Positions 7,114 to 15,110 of a stretch of DNA of 41,981 nucleotides are shown here, in pieces. The notes beneath the pieces are model-generated. The model searched no databases and had not been told where the DNA came from. It saw nothing but the letters and a program-made list of their open reading frames with translations. Source of the DNA: Bacteroidales bacterium (GTDB taxonomy: Bacteria > Bacteroidota > Bacteroidia > Bacteroidales > UBA7960); contig PWNO01000283.1 of NCBI GenBank assembly GCA_003557765.1, forward strand, positions 1 through 41,981, read 5' to 3'. Within the stretch, counting starts at the first letter, position 1; every line of letters begins with the position of its first letter. Both the position numbers and the translations under genes were made by a program.

Positions 7114-8265
7114 TTACTGGACGATAAACCGGGGTATATCCGCCGGAAGCCTTGTAAGCAGCTGGTAGTTCAGCTGGTCACTCATCTCACAGAAAGAAGA
7201 GATGCTGATGCTCAGTCTCTTCTGTTTTCCGATGATGACCACTTCATCACCCCGCTCCACATTGGGAATGTCCGTCACATTTACTGTCATGGTGTTCATC
7301 GTCACCGTGCCGATGACCGGGACGCGCCGGCCCCTGATCAACACACGTCCGGTGTTGCTCAGCGCCCTGCTGAAGCCGTTGGCATATCCTACCGGGATAA
7401 TGGCGATCTTCAGTTTTTTATTGGCCAGAAATGAACTGCCATAGCCCACAAAGCTTCCTGCTTCGACAGTTTTTACCACCATGACCCTGGACTTCCAGGA
7501 TAACATCCTGCGTAAAGGGTTGGTATCCTTAGTGTCTCTGCGAAAACGGAACATGTGGGTTTCCGGACTGGGCCAAAAGCCATACTGCGATATGCCAAAA
7601 CGAACCATATCCATGATGGTATTGGGGTAGGTGAGGGCTGCTGCTGAACAGGCGGTGTGACGCAGGTTCGGAACGAGACCATGCCGGGCAAAATAGCGGC
7701 TGAATTTGCGAAACATTGTGATCTGGTTTTTGATGCGCAAGTAATTGGCGAGACTTTCTGCACCGGCATAGTGTGTGCATAGCCCCTGGAAAACGAAATG
7801 CTCCCGTTCACGTTTCATGAATTCGGTCAGCTCAGCAATATGATCATATTCAAATCCCGTTCTGTTGAAGCCTGTTTCGACCTCCAGGTGAATGACTGCC
7901 TTTTTTCTGAGCATCTTTGCCATTTCGACGGTTTTTTCGAAACGGCCCATGTCAAATACAAAAAATTCGATGTCGTTAGTGATGGCCCATTCAATCTCCG
8001 CATCATCCAGTAGCCCCATGATCATAATCTGGTTGCCCGGCGACATCACCTTAAGCACATCGTTGGCCTCCTTGGCCGAAAAAACGGAAAAATGCTGTAT
8101 CCCTGCTTCCTCAGCAAGAGGAACCACGTTCTCCACACCATGACCATAGGCATTGCCCTTGATTACTGAAGAAAAGATCACATCCTTGCCGATGATCTTC
8201 TTCAGGTATTTGATGTTATTGATGTATGCCTTTCGGCTGATTTCAATATAGGAGGTATTAAACAT
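7114..8265 (-). CDS. alr: Alanine racemase
   Basis: This 383-residue PLP enzyme of fold type III interconverts L- and D-alanine. Lys36 in SVIKGNAYGHG is the Schiff-base lysine, with Tyr40 four residues on. Tyr275 in SFVGYGSSF is the second catalytic base in the C-terminal beta domain. MxRxGISQYG (220-229 region) is also family-typical. Its ATG lies inside the end of the upstream amidohydrolase gene (8-nt overlap), which implies translational coupling. Many Bacteroidota carry the main alanine racemase fused to MurF, so a stand-alone copy paired with an amidohydrolase may act on another amino acid; that is inference. KTVEAGSFVGYG supports a true racemase rather than a YggS-type protein. Confidence 0.88.
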   Translation of the reverse strand: MFNTSYIEISRKAYINNIKYLKKIIGKDVIFSSVIKGNAYGHGVENVVPLAEEAGIQHFSVFSAKEANDVLKVMSPGNQIMIMGLLDDAEIEWAITNDIEFFVFDMGRFEKTVEMAKMLRKKAVIHLEVETGFNRTGFEYDHIAELTEFMKREREHFVFQGLCTHYAGAESLANYLRIKNQITMFRKFSRYFARHGLVPNLRHTACSAAALTYPNTIMDMVRFGISQYGFWPSPETHMFRFRRDTKDTNPLRRMLSWKSRVMVVKTVEAGSFVGYGSSFLANKKLKIAIIPVGYANGFSRALSNTGRVLIRGRRVPVIGTVTMNTMTVNVTDIPNVERGDEVVIIGKQKRLSISISSFCEMSDQLNYQLLTRLPADIPRFIVQ

Positions 8266-9427
8266 GTTGTTGGAGCTTTACAATTTGATCTGCAATATGA
8301 TAAAAAATCCTGATGCCGGTTTCTATAATCTCATCCGGAAAATCATAATCATGGTTATGCAGGCTGGGATGATCCAAGCCAGAGCCGATACCGAACAGTG
8401 CACCTTTTTGGGCACCAGTAAAATGACCAAAGTCTTCGGACCAGCGGAAGGGGGCTTCAATGTCCTCTTCTTCCACACCTGCCCTTTGCATCGCTTTAAA
8501 TACAAAATTACTCGCCTCCGGATGATTGTTCGTTGCTGGAAATTCTTCCGTGTAACTGATCTCTATTTCAATATCATGTTTTTTTGATAGATCGTTTGCC
8601 AGGTCACAGGCTTTTTTGTTCAGGAGATCCATGTCATCATCCCGATAGGTTCTCAGCGTGGCCATTACCACACCTTTTCCCGGGTTAGTACCAAAAGCCA
8701 CTTCACCCAGCCTGGCATGGATGATGGTAAGCAACACAAAATCCCTAAATTGCTTCTTTTCTTTTGGAATGTCCATCAGTCTGTTGATCAGATCTGTCAT
8801 CATCTGCACGGGGCTGTGTCCCTGCTCAGGATGGGCGGCATGTGACGATTTACCTTTGAGCTCAATGACCATGCCTTTAGATGCTGACGCGAAAGGCCCT
8901 TCCTTCATGATAATGGCCTCTTTCCTGAATCCGGGCAGGTTGTGCAATGCAAAAGCGTAATCGGGTTTGATACGGACAAAATATTTATCCTGAATGACTT
9001 TAGCGGCCCCCTGTCCGTTTTCTTCCTCCGGTTGATATAATAATACCAGCCGTCCTTGTTGCGGCCTGCGGTCCTTCAGTAACATGGCAAAACCACTTAA
9101 GATAGCCATGTGTCCATCATGGCCACATTTGTGCGAAACACCAGGATTTTCACTTTTATAAGAAAATGTGTTGATCTCCTCGATAGGCAGGGCGTCCAAA
9201 TCAGCACGAAAGAGCAGGGTGGGGCCAGGTTTGCCTGAGTCAAATACGGCTGCAATGCCGTGTCCTCCCAACCCTTCCACAATCTGATCGGGCTGTTGTT
9301 TTTTCAACCATTCCCGGATGCGACCAGCAGTCTGCTTTTCACTGCCGGAGAGCTCCGGATGCTGGTGAAGCTCGCGTCTCAATTCAGTTGCATGATCCAG
9401 TATTTCCTTGGTCAGGATGTCCGTCAT
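8258..9427 (-). CDS. M20-family amidohydrolase (N-acyl-amino-acid/hippurate hydrolase type)
   Basis: This 389-residue metallo-amidohydrolase of peptidase family M20D should hydrolyse N-acylated amino acids in the cytoplasm. Visible signatures are RRELHQHPELSGSE (19-30), RADLDALPI (74-82), the metal site HKCGHDGH with Cys101 and His103, PEEE (133-136) and the C-terminal LDHPSLHNHDYDFPDE histidine. The dimerisation domain carries SHAAHPEQGHSPV. ATG at 9427 was chosen over a TTG fifteen bases upstream, because the extra residues MKKKS are poly-Lys from a T tract and the -7 box lies immediately beyond. Overlap with alr suggests a shared pathway in which released amino acids are racemised. Confidence 0.85.
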   Translation of the reverse strand: MTDILTKEILDHATELRRELHQHPELSGSEKQTAGRIREWLKKQQPDQIVEGLGGHGIAAVFDSGKPGPTLLFRADLDALPIEEINTFSYKSENPGVSHKCGHDGHMAILSGFAMLLKDRRPQQGRLVLLYQPEEENGQGAAKVIQDKYFVRIKPDYAFALHNLPGFRKEAIIMKEGPFASASKGMVIELKGKSSHAAHPEQGHSPVQMMTDLINRLMDIPKEKKQFRDFVLLTIIHARLGEVAFGTNPGKGVVMATLRTYRDDDMDLLNKKACDLANDLSKKHDIEIEISYTEEFPATNNHPEASNFVFKAMQRAGVEEEDIEAPFRWSEDFGHFTGAQKGALFGIGSGLDHPSLHNHDYDFPDEIIETGIRIFYHIADQIVKLQQHV

Positions 9428-9439
9428 AGATTTTTTTTT

Positions 9440-9447
9440 CAAAGGTA
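9440..9447 (-). promoter_or_regulatory. -7 box for the amidohydrolase–alr transcript
   Basis: Read on the minus strand this is TACCTTTG, a match to TAnnTTTG. It ends 12 nt before the ATG at 9427, so the transcript would be almost leaderless. No good -33 TTG was seen. Confidence 0.45.
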
Positions 9448-9472
9448 TGTATTTTCTGTTTTACGAAATATG

Positions 9473-9528
9473 CGTGCTGTATGGTCATTGCGGATTTGAC
9501 GTATTGACATAGCCTGGCATACAGCACG
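9473..9528. repeat. Perfect 11-bp inverted repeat with 34-nt loop
   Basis: CGTGCTGTATG (9473-9483) and CATACAGCACG (9518-9528) are exact reverse complements. There is no T tract after either arm, so it is not a standard terminator. It lies just upstream of the amidohydrolase promoter and could be an operator or a 3' processing hairpin of the DUF2271-like transcript. Confidence 0.55.
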
Positions 9529-9745
9529 AAATATCATATCAATAAAACCAGAAAGATTGAAGTCAAGGCAGTGGCAAAAAAGCAAGTTGTTCTTTGGTAA
9601 GCCATACTACTTGCATGATCGGATATAATACGTAAACCGGGTAGCTGATGTGCAAACCTGTTTTTCTTTAAAGGATTAACAGCCTTGTTTAGCAGGTGAA
9701 ACGAGGTAAATCGAGTGTCATAAGATGATCATGCAACATGGAGAA

Positions 9746-10543
9746 TCAATCCATGATGCGGAGGGTAATGGAATCAGCGATCTCCAGTGCAGTGGTGATG
9801 GTGCTGAGGTCTGTGAACAGGCGACCATCCTGTCCCGACCAGTGGCTATGACCGATGGGGACAAGGGCATATTCCTCCTGTAAATCATCAAGATCAACAA
9901 CAGCTTCATACACTAAGGCAGGCTGACTGGAGGTCATGTAGTGTTCATCTCCCGGAAACTTGTTATTGGTCCAATATTCGTTCCAGTTCCAGGATTGGTT
10001 GATCTCGAATAGCACCCTGAATTGCCGGATGTCTTTATCTGGCGCATGGCTCTGTAAAACGAAACTGTTTTTGGGTGTGGCCCCAGTCAATGCATCAGGT
10101 ATGGGGTCATCCTGAGTTGGGATATAATAGCCATCTTCCGCCTGTACGCCTCGCTGGTGCCCCCAGTAGGGAAGGGCAGCAGGCCTTCTGATAGGGCCCG
10201 GTTGCCAGCGTCCGGAGGAGGGATCTCCGTGGCGGAAAACCCCCTTGCCGATTGATTCGGCTACATAGAGCGTCTGAATGTAGTTGCTGTCCAGGTCTTC
10301 AATCCACACAGCCATCAGGGGATGGTTGTGTGCATCACCACGAATGAACACCACTTCTAAAGCTGCACCGCCAGGCACAACAGAAGTGGTCAGGGTGTCT
10401 GAAGGCTCCCGTAATTCCTTATCGCGCTGCCACCAACGAAAAAAACGATCCTGGGCCTGGGTGTATTGAGGCAAATGAAATGCAAGGAGTGCAATAAGCA
10501 GGAAAAGGGTGGGCCTCATTGAAATCTGTTTTCTATGCGTCAT
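9746..10543 (-). CDS. DUF2271-like secreted protein
   Basis: This 265-residue protein has a signal peptide: basic start, hydrophobic TLFLLIALLAFHLP and an AQA-like cleavage site near residue 30. Residues 73-100 (HPLMAVWIEDLDSNYIQTLYVAES) match the DUF2271 pattern of a beta strand ending in VWIED and a TL(x)V strand. DALTGATPKNS at 150-160 matches its D-x-[ST]-GAT element. The C-terminal third (RVLFEINQSWNWNEYWTNNKFPGDEHY) is aromatic and unassigned. DUF2271 proteins sit beside PepSY, DUF4198 and ApbE genes in other bacteria, in clusters linked to extracytoplasmic flavin or iron redox. Here it stands downstream of a TonB receptor on the same strand. Starts at 10519 or 10585 are also possible. 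Confidence 0.6.
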   Translation of the reverse strand: MTHRKQISMRPTLFLLIALLAFHLPQYTQAQDRFFRWWQRDKELREPSDTLTTSVVPGGAALEVVFIRGDAHNHPLMAVWIEDLDSNYIQTLYVAESIGKGVFRHGDPSSGRWQPGPIRRPAALPYWGHQRGVQAEDGYYIPTQDDPIPDALTGATPKNSFVLQSHAPDKDIRQFRVLFEINQSWNWNEYWTNNKFPGDEHYMTSSQPALVYEAVVDLDDLQEEYALVPIGHSHWSGQDGRLFTDLSTITTALEIADSITLRIMD

Positions 10544-10556
10544 GTGATTATATTTT

Positions 10557-10596
10557 GTCAAAACATCAAAATGTCGAAAGGTCAAAAAGTCTGGCT
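10557..10596. repeat. Octamer-period GTCRAAAN array (5 units)
   Basis: GTC (once ATC) recurs at 10557, 10565, 10573, 10581 and 10589, exactly every 8 bases. Units are GTCAAAAC, ATCAAAAT, GTCGAAAG, GTCAAAAA and GTCTGGCT. It lies 14 nt upstream of the DUF2271-like start, between that gene and the TonB receptor. Confidence 0.7.
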
Positions 10597-10672
10597 GTTG
10601 GCTTTGTAAGGATTATAAGTGCTCATTTGAATTGTTAAAATATAGTTACGTGTGTGCAGCCCATGACCGGAA

Positions 10673-13042
10673 TCAAAACATAAAGATAATGCCTATGCTT
10701 GGCAACACGCTGCCAATGTCATTTTGCAACTCTTTAAGTTTATAACGCTCCACCCCGTCATCATCCGTGAAGGGAGGTTCATTTTCGACGCGGGTCAGGT
10801 TCGGACGCTGGGAGGTCTGGAAGTTGTAAACATTTTGTACATCCAAATACAGCATCAGGCTAAAGTTACTCAGGAAGTACTGCTTGTCTATGCGTACATC
10901 CAATTGGTGAAAGGCGGAAACCCGTTCACTGTTAAACCGGGAAAAGTCAAGGTATCCCATGCGTTTGACATCCCAGGCTTCAACTCGGCTGGATCTGTCG
11001 AGGTCATAGGGAGTAAATGGCGCCCCGCCGGTAAAGCGCCATTTGAATCCAATTTCCCAATTACGTGGCAATCGCCTGAGACCCGTAATGTTCAGGATGT
11101 GCCGGTTATCCCAGGCTGAGGGTGCAAAGTCACCCGAATAGCCAGTAAACTCACTGCGCACCAGCGTGTAAGAGAGGATCACGTTCCATTTAAGTAAGTC
11201 CTGGTTGCGGTAATAGACTTCAGCGCCATAGGCCCTGCCCTCTGCCGTTGATGATACCGTTTCATCGCCTACCACGCCGAAGTCGGCCGATTGACTGCCC
11301 AACGCGACGGAGTCGTTCAGCGAATAGGGGTAGTTGTTATAAAACTTGTAAAAGCCCTCTAGGGTGAGGATGCTGCGGCGGTCGGGAATCCACTCAAAGC
11401 CCCCTACGATGTGGTCGGCAGAGATGTATGTCAGGCCATTCTCCCGGTTGACCAGCTGGCCTGTTTCATCACGGAAACCCATGGTGGTGTATGCCGGTAG
11501 CTGGAAATACCTGCCGGTGTTAAAATTCAGGAAAAGGTCATCCCTGATCTTGTATGAAGCCGAAAACCTGGGAGAAAGTTGATCCAACAGGTTAGACATC
11601 CGGGATGAGTAATTGTTGGCATCGCTGCGGATACCAAGCGACAAGGTCAGCTGATCATCAAATAACCTCCGGGTTGCCTGCCCAAAAATACTCCACTTAT
11701 ACAGGTCGAAAGCGGTTTGATAATCGATGGTTTCCGGCTGATTGTTCTGAAAAACCTGTTGAAAGGTATCATTAATATAACGGGCGTATTCAGCTCCTCC
11801 GCCTACGTTAAACCGGTAATTGCCCAGTGAAAATTGCCTTTCATACCGGAACTTGTTCTCAATTTCATCAGACGCATAATCCAGCAAGCGGGGCAGGGAT
11901 TCATTGTTGTCTGGATATTTGTAGGCGGAGTTGCGCAGCATGTTGCGACTAAGCACCCAGGTTTCGCGGCCGTTAGACCTGAAGCGTCTGTATACGGCAC
12001 CGACTGTATAGTTCCATTGTTCGTTAACAGGCAGGTAGTCCAAAATGTATCGCTGATCAGGTGTATCGTCAAGGTCGAGGTTAAGGTCAAAAAGGTCGAT
12101 TGCCCCCACGCCTACGAAGTTAAGCGTGGAATTTTCGCTTAGCCTGGTGGTGGTCTTGAACTGGAAGCCATTGTATGTGGGAAGAAAGGGTAAGCCAACG
12201 ACCTGGAACAGGTATTGCAGGTAAGACCTTCGGGCGGAGGCGATGAATGTGGTATTGTCCGTTATGGGGCCGTCGGCTGTGAAAGCAAGGTCGCTGGCTC
12301 CAAGGGTGCCTTGAAAATTAAGTTTATCGCTGTTACCGTTGATCTGGCGTATCTCAAAAACAGAGCTCATGGCATCACCCCGGTTAGCCGGAAAGGCACT
12401 CGAATACATCTCCACCTCCCGGATGAAATCGGTGTTGAGAATGCCCACTGGTCCGCCACTCGCTCCTTGTGTGGCAAAATGGTTGATGTTGGGGATTTCC
12501 ACACCATCCATAAAAAAACTGTTCTCGGCCGGCCCCCCGCCTCGCACGATCACGTCATTGCGAAATGCCGGGGTGGAAGCAACCCCTGGAAGTCCCTGGA
12601 TAACCCTGGAAATGTCACGGTTTGCCCCGGGACTGCGTTCGATCTCCTGGATACCCAGCCTTCTTAGAGAAACCGGACTCTCATCGCTCCGCTCAAACTG
12701 GCTGACTGTTACTTCCACGGCTTCCAGGTCAACCGGTTGCTCTTTCATGCCAATGTCGACATTGGCCGTACGGTTGGCGTTAACCTGGAACTCTGAGCTG
12801 AGCCGGGTTTCGTAGCCCACAGCCGAAACACGCAATCTGACAAAACCTGGTGCTATGCCGGTAAAGGTGAAGTTGCCATCCAGGTCGGTGGTGCTGCCAA
12901 TATTCGTCCCCTCTATGACCAGGTTGACAAAAGGCAAGCCTTCGTTGGTATCCTCATCAAATACGCGTCCTCTGATTGTACCGGTTTGTGCCGTGGCTTC
13001 AAGGACCAGGATGGTGATGATAAAAAAAGCGGTAATACGCAT
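10673..13042 (-). CDS. TonB-dependent outer-membrane receptor with N-terminal regulatory beta domain
   Basis: This 789-residue protein is a TonB-driven outer-membrane importer. It has a signal peptide (RITAFFIITILVLEATAQ), then a carboxypeptidase-regulatory-like domain (about 20-105: TIRGRVFDEDTNEGLPFVNLVIEGTNIGSTTDLDGNFTF), a plug domain (about 115-230, with VIVRGGGPAENSFFMDGVEIPNINHF) and a 22-strand barrel to the terminal Phe (GIIFMF). ATG at 13042 was chosen because it starts the signal peptide; longer forms add a hydrophobic but atypical extension. No SusD partner is adjacent, so glycan uptake of the SusCD kind is unlikely. The DUF2271-like gene 129 bp downstream hints at iron, haem or cofactor uptake. 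Substrate is unknown. Confidence 0.88.
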   Translation of the reverse strand: MRITAFFIITILVLEATAQTGTIRGRVFDEDTNEGLPFVNLVIEGTNIGSTTDLDGNFTFTGIAPGFVRLRVSAVGYETRLSSEFQVNANRTANVDIGMKEQPVDLEAVEVTVSQFERSDESPVSLRRLGIQEIERSPGANRDISRVIQGLPGVASTPAFRNDVIVRGGGPAENSFFMDGVEIPNINHFATQGASGGPVGILNTDFIREVEMYSSAFPANRGDAMSSVFEIRQINGNSDKLNFQGTLGASDLAFTADGPITDNTTFIASARRSYLQYLFQVVGLPFLPTYNGFQFKTTTRLSENSTLNFVGVGAIDLFDLNLDLDDTPDQRYILDYLPVNEQWNYTVGAVYRRFRSNGRETWVLSRNMLRNSAYKYPDNNESLPRLLDYASDEIENKFRYERQFSLGNYRFNVGGGAEYARYINDTFQQVFQNNQPETIDYQTAFDLYKWSIFGQATRRLFDDQLTLSLGIRSDANNYSSRMSNLLDQLSPRFSASYKIRDDLFLNFNTGRYFQLPAYTTMGFRDETGQLVNRENGLTYISADHIVGGFEWIPDRRSILTLEGFYKFYNNYPYSLNDSVALGSQSADFGVVGDETVSSTAEGRAYGAEVYYRNQDLLKWNVILSYTLVRSEFTGYSGDFAPSAWDNRHILNITGLRRLPRNWEIGFKWRFTGGAPFTPYDLDRSSRVEAWDVKRMGYLDFSRFNSERVSAFHQLDVRIDKQYFLSNFSLMLYLDVQNVYNFQTSQRPNLTRVENEPPFTDDDGVERYKLKELQNDIGSVLPSIGIIFMF

Positions 13043-13160
13043 AACTATTATGTATATCAAATAATTAACAATTTCAGCACTGAAAAAAGTGACAATGCAT
13101 ATGATAAAACACCCATAAATCACATTATGTTTAAACCACCTTTTGTCTTGATAAAAATAG

Positions 13161-13168
13161 TATTTTTG
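13161..13168 (+). promoter_or_regulatory. Candidate -7 box for the LiaF-like gene
   Basis: TATTTTTG matches TAnnTTTG, 48 nt before the ATG at 13217. A TTTG at 13142-13145 is 15 nt upstream, slightly short of the usual spacing. Confidence 0.5.
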
Positions 13169-13216
13169 CATAACAGTTATTCCAATCCTTCCACAAACCA
13201 TTAAATTTATATAAAA

Positions 13217-13924
13217 ATGAAATCACCGGGTGCTGTTAGAACCATCGTAGGCCTGTTGTTTATCCTTTTTGGCGCAGTGTTGTTTTTGAAATGGGCGGGG
13301 TATGACCTCCCGTTCTTTATTCCCTCCAGCCTCTTTACCTGGCAGCTCATCCTCATCATCCTGGGTATTTTTTTTGTAGCGTCTGGCAACAGAAATACCG
13401 GCCTGCTGATGATCGCCATCGGAGGTGTATTCTGGCTCAGGGAGGTCTATGGTTACTCTTTCCGGGATATCTTCACCGTTGGCATTCCGGTGCTACTTGT
13501 TTTAGCCGGCCTGATGCTGATCTTTCCGCAAATGTTGCGGCGGCGGAAAAAACGTCGCGAGCGGATTACCGACAGAGAACCCGAATTGCATGCGGTGCAT
13601 GTTTTTAGTGGAGGAAGCCGGGTGGTGGAATCCGATCACTTCAGCGGTGGCGAGGTGGTATGTGTGTTTGGAGGAGCAGAACTGCATTTCAGAGGTAGTT
13701 CACTAGCCGAGGAAAACAACATACTACATGTGACTTGCATTTTTGGGGGGTGCGATGTGCATGTGCCTGACGACTGGACAGTAAAGCTGGAAACCACCCA
13801 GGTTTTTGGAGAGGCCAGTGACAAGCGTTTTACTCATCCTGACATGAAAACAGACCCTGCCGGTAAGACATTGGTTATTAAAGGTTTCATGCTTTTTGGC
13901 GGACTCGAAGTAAAAAGGGCATAG
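13217..13924 (+). CDS. LiaF/LiaI-like membrane protein
   Basis: The 235-residue protein has four hydrophobic segments in its first 110 residues (for example TIVGLLFILFGAVLFLKWAG and VGIPVLLVLAGLMLIFP), then a basic stop RRRKKRRER, then a soluble beta-helical C-terminal half. That half shows repeated FGG strands (VCVFGGAELHFRG, TCIFGGCDVHVP, FMLFGGLEVK), the mark of the cell-wall-active antibiotic response/LiaF C-terminal domain. In Firmicutes LiaF inhibits the LiaRS two-component system under envelope stress. No histidine kinase or regulator adjoins here, so role is by family only. It is divergent from the TonB receptor gene. Confidence 0.8.
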   Translation: MKSPGAVRTIVGLLFILFGAVLFLKWAGYDLPFFIPSSLFTWQLILIILGIFFVASGNRNTGLLMIAIGGVFWLREVYGYSFRDIFTVGIPVLLVLAGLMLIFPQMLRRRKKRRERITDREPELHAVHVFSGGSRVVESDHFSGGEVVCVFGGAELHFRGSSLAEENNILHVTCIFGGCDVHVPDDWTVKLETTQVFGEASDKRFTHPDMKTDPAGKTLVIKGFMLFGGLEVKRA

Positions 13925-13970
13925 CAACGGCATTTAAGGATTTTTGGGACTAAAAAATGCTAAAAACCAT

Positions 13971-13978
13971 TAACTTTG
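13971..13978 (+). promoter_or_regulatory. -7 box within the bamD upstream region
   Basis: TAACTTTG matches TAnnTTTG. A TTTTTG run at 13941-13946 lies 24 nt upstream, one base longer than the usual spacing range. Transcription would begin near 13985, 265 nt before bamD. Confidence 0.45.
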
Positions 13979-14232
13979 CGTTTTGATTAACATAGCCTGC
14001 GTGATGCAAGCTTCTGATTCAGTTCATTTATGGTGGAAATCTACCGATATCGATTGCTGTTTCAAAGCTTTAGTAGCAGAGCATAGGGATTGATTTGGCT
14101 TGATATACAAGCGTAAGTGAAAAACGAAAACAAATTAATAAAGCTTTTCATATATTTATCTTTTCAAGTAATCAGCCCATTGCCAAAAATAGGTTTGCTT
14201 TTAGTAATTCATGCGGGATAAGGTTTTACATC

Positions 14233-14240
14233 TAAGTTTG
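14233..14240 (+). promoter_or_regulatory. -7 box immediately upstream of bamD
   Basis: TAAGTTTG ends 10 nt before the bamD ATG, so its transcript would be nearly leaderless. No well-spaced -33 TTG is visible. Confidence 0.45.
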
Positions 14241-14250
14241 TACGTTTTCT

Positions 14251-15087
14251 ATGTCAGCATTAAAGAGGATCACAGGTATTTCGGTCATCATCCTTTCATT
14301 ATTGATGGTGAATGCATGCAGCAAGTATCAGCGTCTATTGCAGAGCGACGATCATGAGTTGAAGTATGAAAAGGCTTTGGAGTATTACGAAGAAGGAGAA
14401 TACGGTCGGGCGATCACATTGCTGAGTGACATAATGCCTGCTTACAGGGGTACTGCTGAAGCAGAGCGCATCAATTATTATTTTGCCAAAGCTCATTTTC
14501 ACAATCGGGAATACATGTTGGCCAGCCATTATTTTAAATCATTCGTGGACGCATATCCCAACAGCGAGCATGCGGAAGAGTTTTTGTTCCTAAGCGCATA
14601 TTGTCAGTATCTTGAATCGCCAAGGTATTCGCTTGACCAGACCAGTACAAGGCAAGCCATACGGGAACTGCAAAATTTTATCAACAGGTATCCCCGCAGC
14701 GACAGGGTATCTGATGCCAATGAACTGATCGATGAGCTCCGTTACAAACTCGAAAGGAAGCACTTTGAAATCGGGAAGATGTACTATAATATTTCTGCCT
14801 ACCAGGCAGCTGCCACATATTTTGAAACCTATATCAAGGATTATCCAGACAGCCAATACCGGGAAGAGGCCATGTTTCTTACAGTGAAGGCCTATTTCGA
14901 GTTTGCTTACAACAGCATACCAGAACGCCAGGAAAAACGCTTTGAAGATACAGTGGATGCCTTTTATGCTTTTGAAAGCCGGTATCCCGAAAGTGACAAA
15001 ATGGGCGAAGCCAGGCGCATGTATGAGCACGCCATTGATGCGATCAATCGGTTTCAGGAGCAAAGAGAGCTTACCAACATTAATTAA
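14251..15087 (+). CDS. bamD: BamD outer-membrane assembly lipoprotein
   Basis: This 278-residue lipoprotein is a scaffold of the BAM complex that inserts beta-barrels into the outer membrane. The signal peptide ends in the lipobox VNAC with Cys23 as lipid anchor. The rest is a ladder of TPR-like helices: KYEKALEYYEEGEYGRAITLLSDIM, then FAKAHFHNREYMLASHYFKSFVDAYPNSEHAEEFLF, with YPNS/YPRS/YPDS turn motifs repeating at helix ends as in YfiO proteins. Length is normal. Its stop overlaps an ATG (TAATG at 15085-15089) that is one possible start of rpoZ, so the next genes are likely co-expressed. Confidence 0.88.
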   Translation: MSALKRITGISVIILSLLMVNACSKYQRLLQSDDHELKYEKALEYYEEGEYGRAITLLSDIMPAYRGTAEAERINYYFAKAHFHNREYMLASHYFKSFVDAYPNSEHAEEFLFLSAYCQYLESPRYSLDQTSTRQAIRELQNFINRYPRSDRVSDANELIDELRYKLERKHFEIGKMYYNISAYQAAATYFETYIKDYPDSQYREEAMFLTVKAYFEFAYNSIPERQEKRFEDTVDAFYAFESRYPESDKMGEARRMYEHAIDAINRFQEQRELTNIN

Positions 15088-15110
15088 TGCCAGTGACAAT
15101 TTTGGAAATT

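Larger units (their letters stand above)
9428..9745. other. Gene-free stretch between amidohydrolase and DUF2271-like gene
   Basis: These 318 bases hold the amidohydrolase -7 box (9440-9447) and a perfect 11-bp inverted repeat (9473-9528). Two GAC trinucleotides 8 bases apart (9498, 9506) faintly recall the octamer arrays. I see no coding frame or RNA gene. Confidence 0.6.
13925..14250. other. Gene-free stretch before bamD
   Basis: These 326 bases contain two TAnnTTTG boxes, at 13971-13978 and 14233-14240, about 260 nt apart. Between them is an AT-rich run with a small hairpin GCTTG-ATATA-CAAGC (14098-14112). No protein frame and no recognised RNA gene were found. The first box would start a transcript with a long leader or a small RNA. 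Confidence 0.5.

Noticed and set aside
9746..10543. Covalent FMN site in the T-G-A-T element
   Set aside because: The residue at the usual Thr acceptor position is Lys, so flavinylation of this protein itself is unlikely.
14098..14112. Small hairpin GCTTG-ATATA-CAAGC as a terminator or RNA gene
   Set aside because: Only five base pairs, no T tract and no other RNA signature; such hairpins are common by chance.
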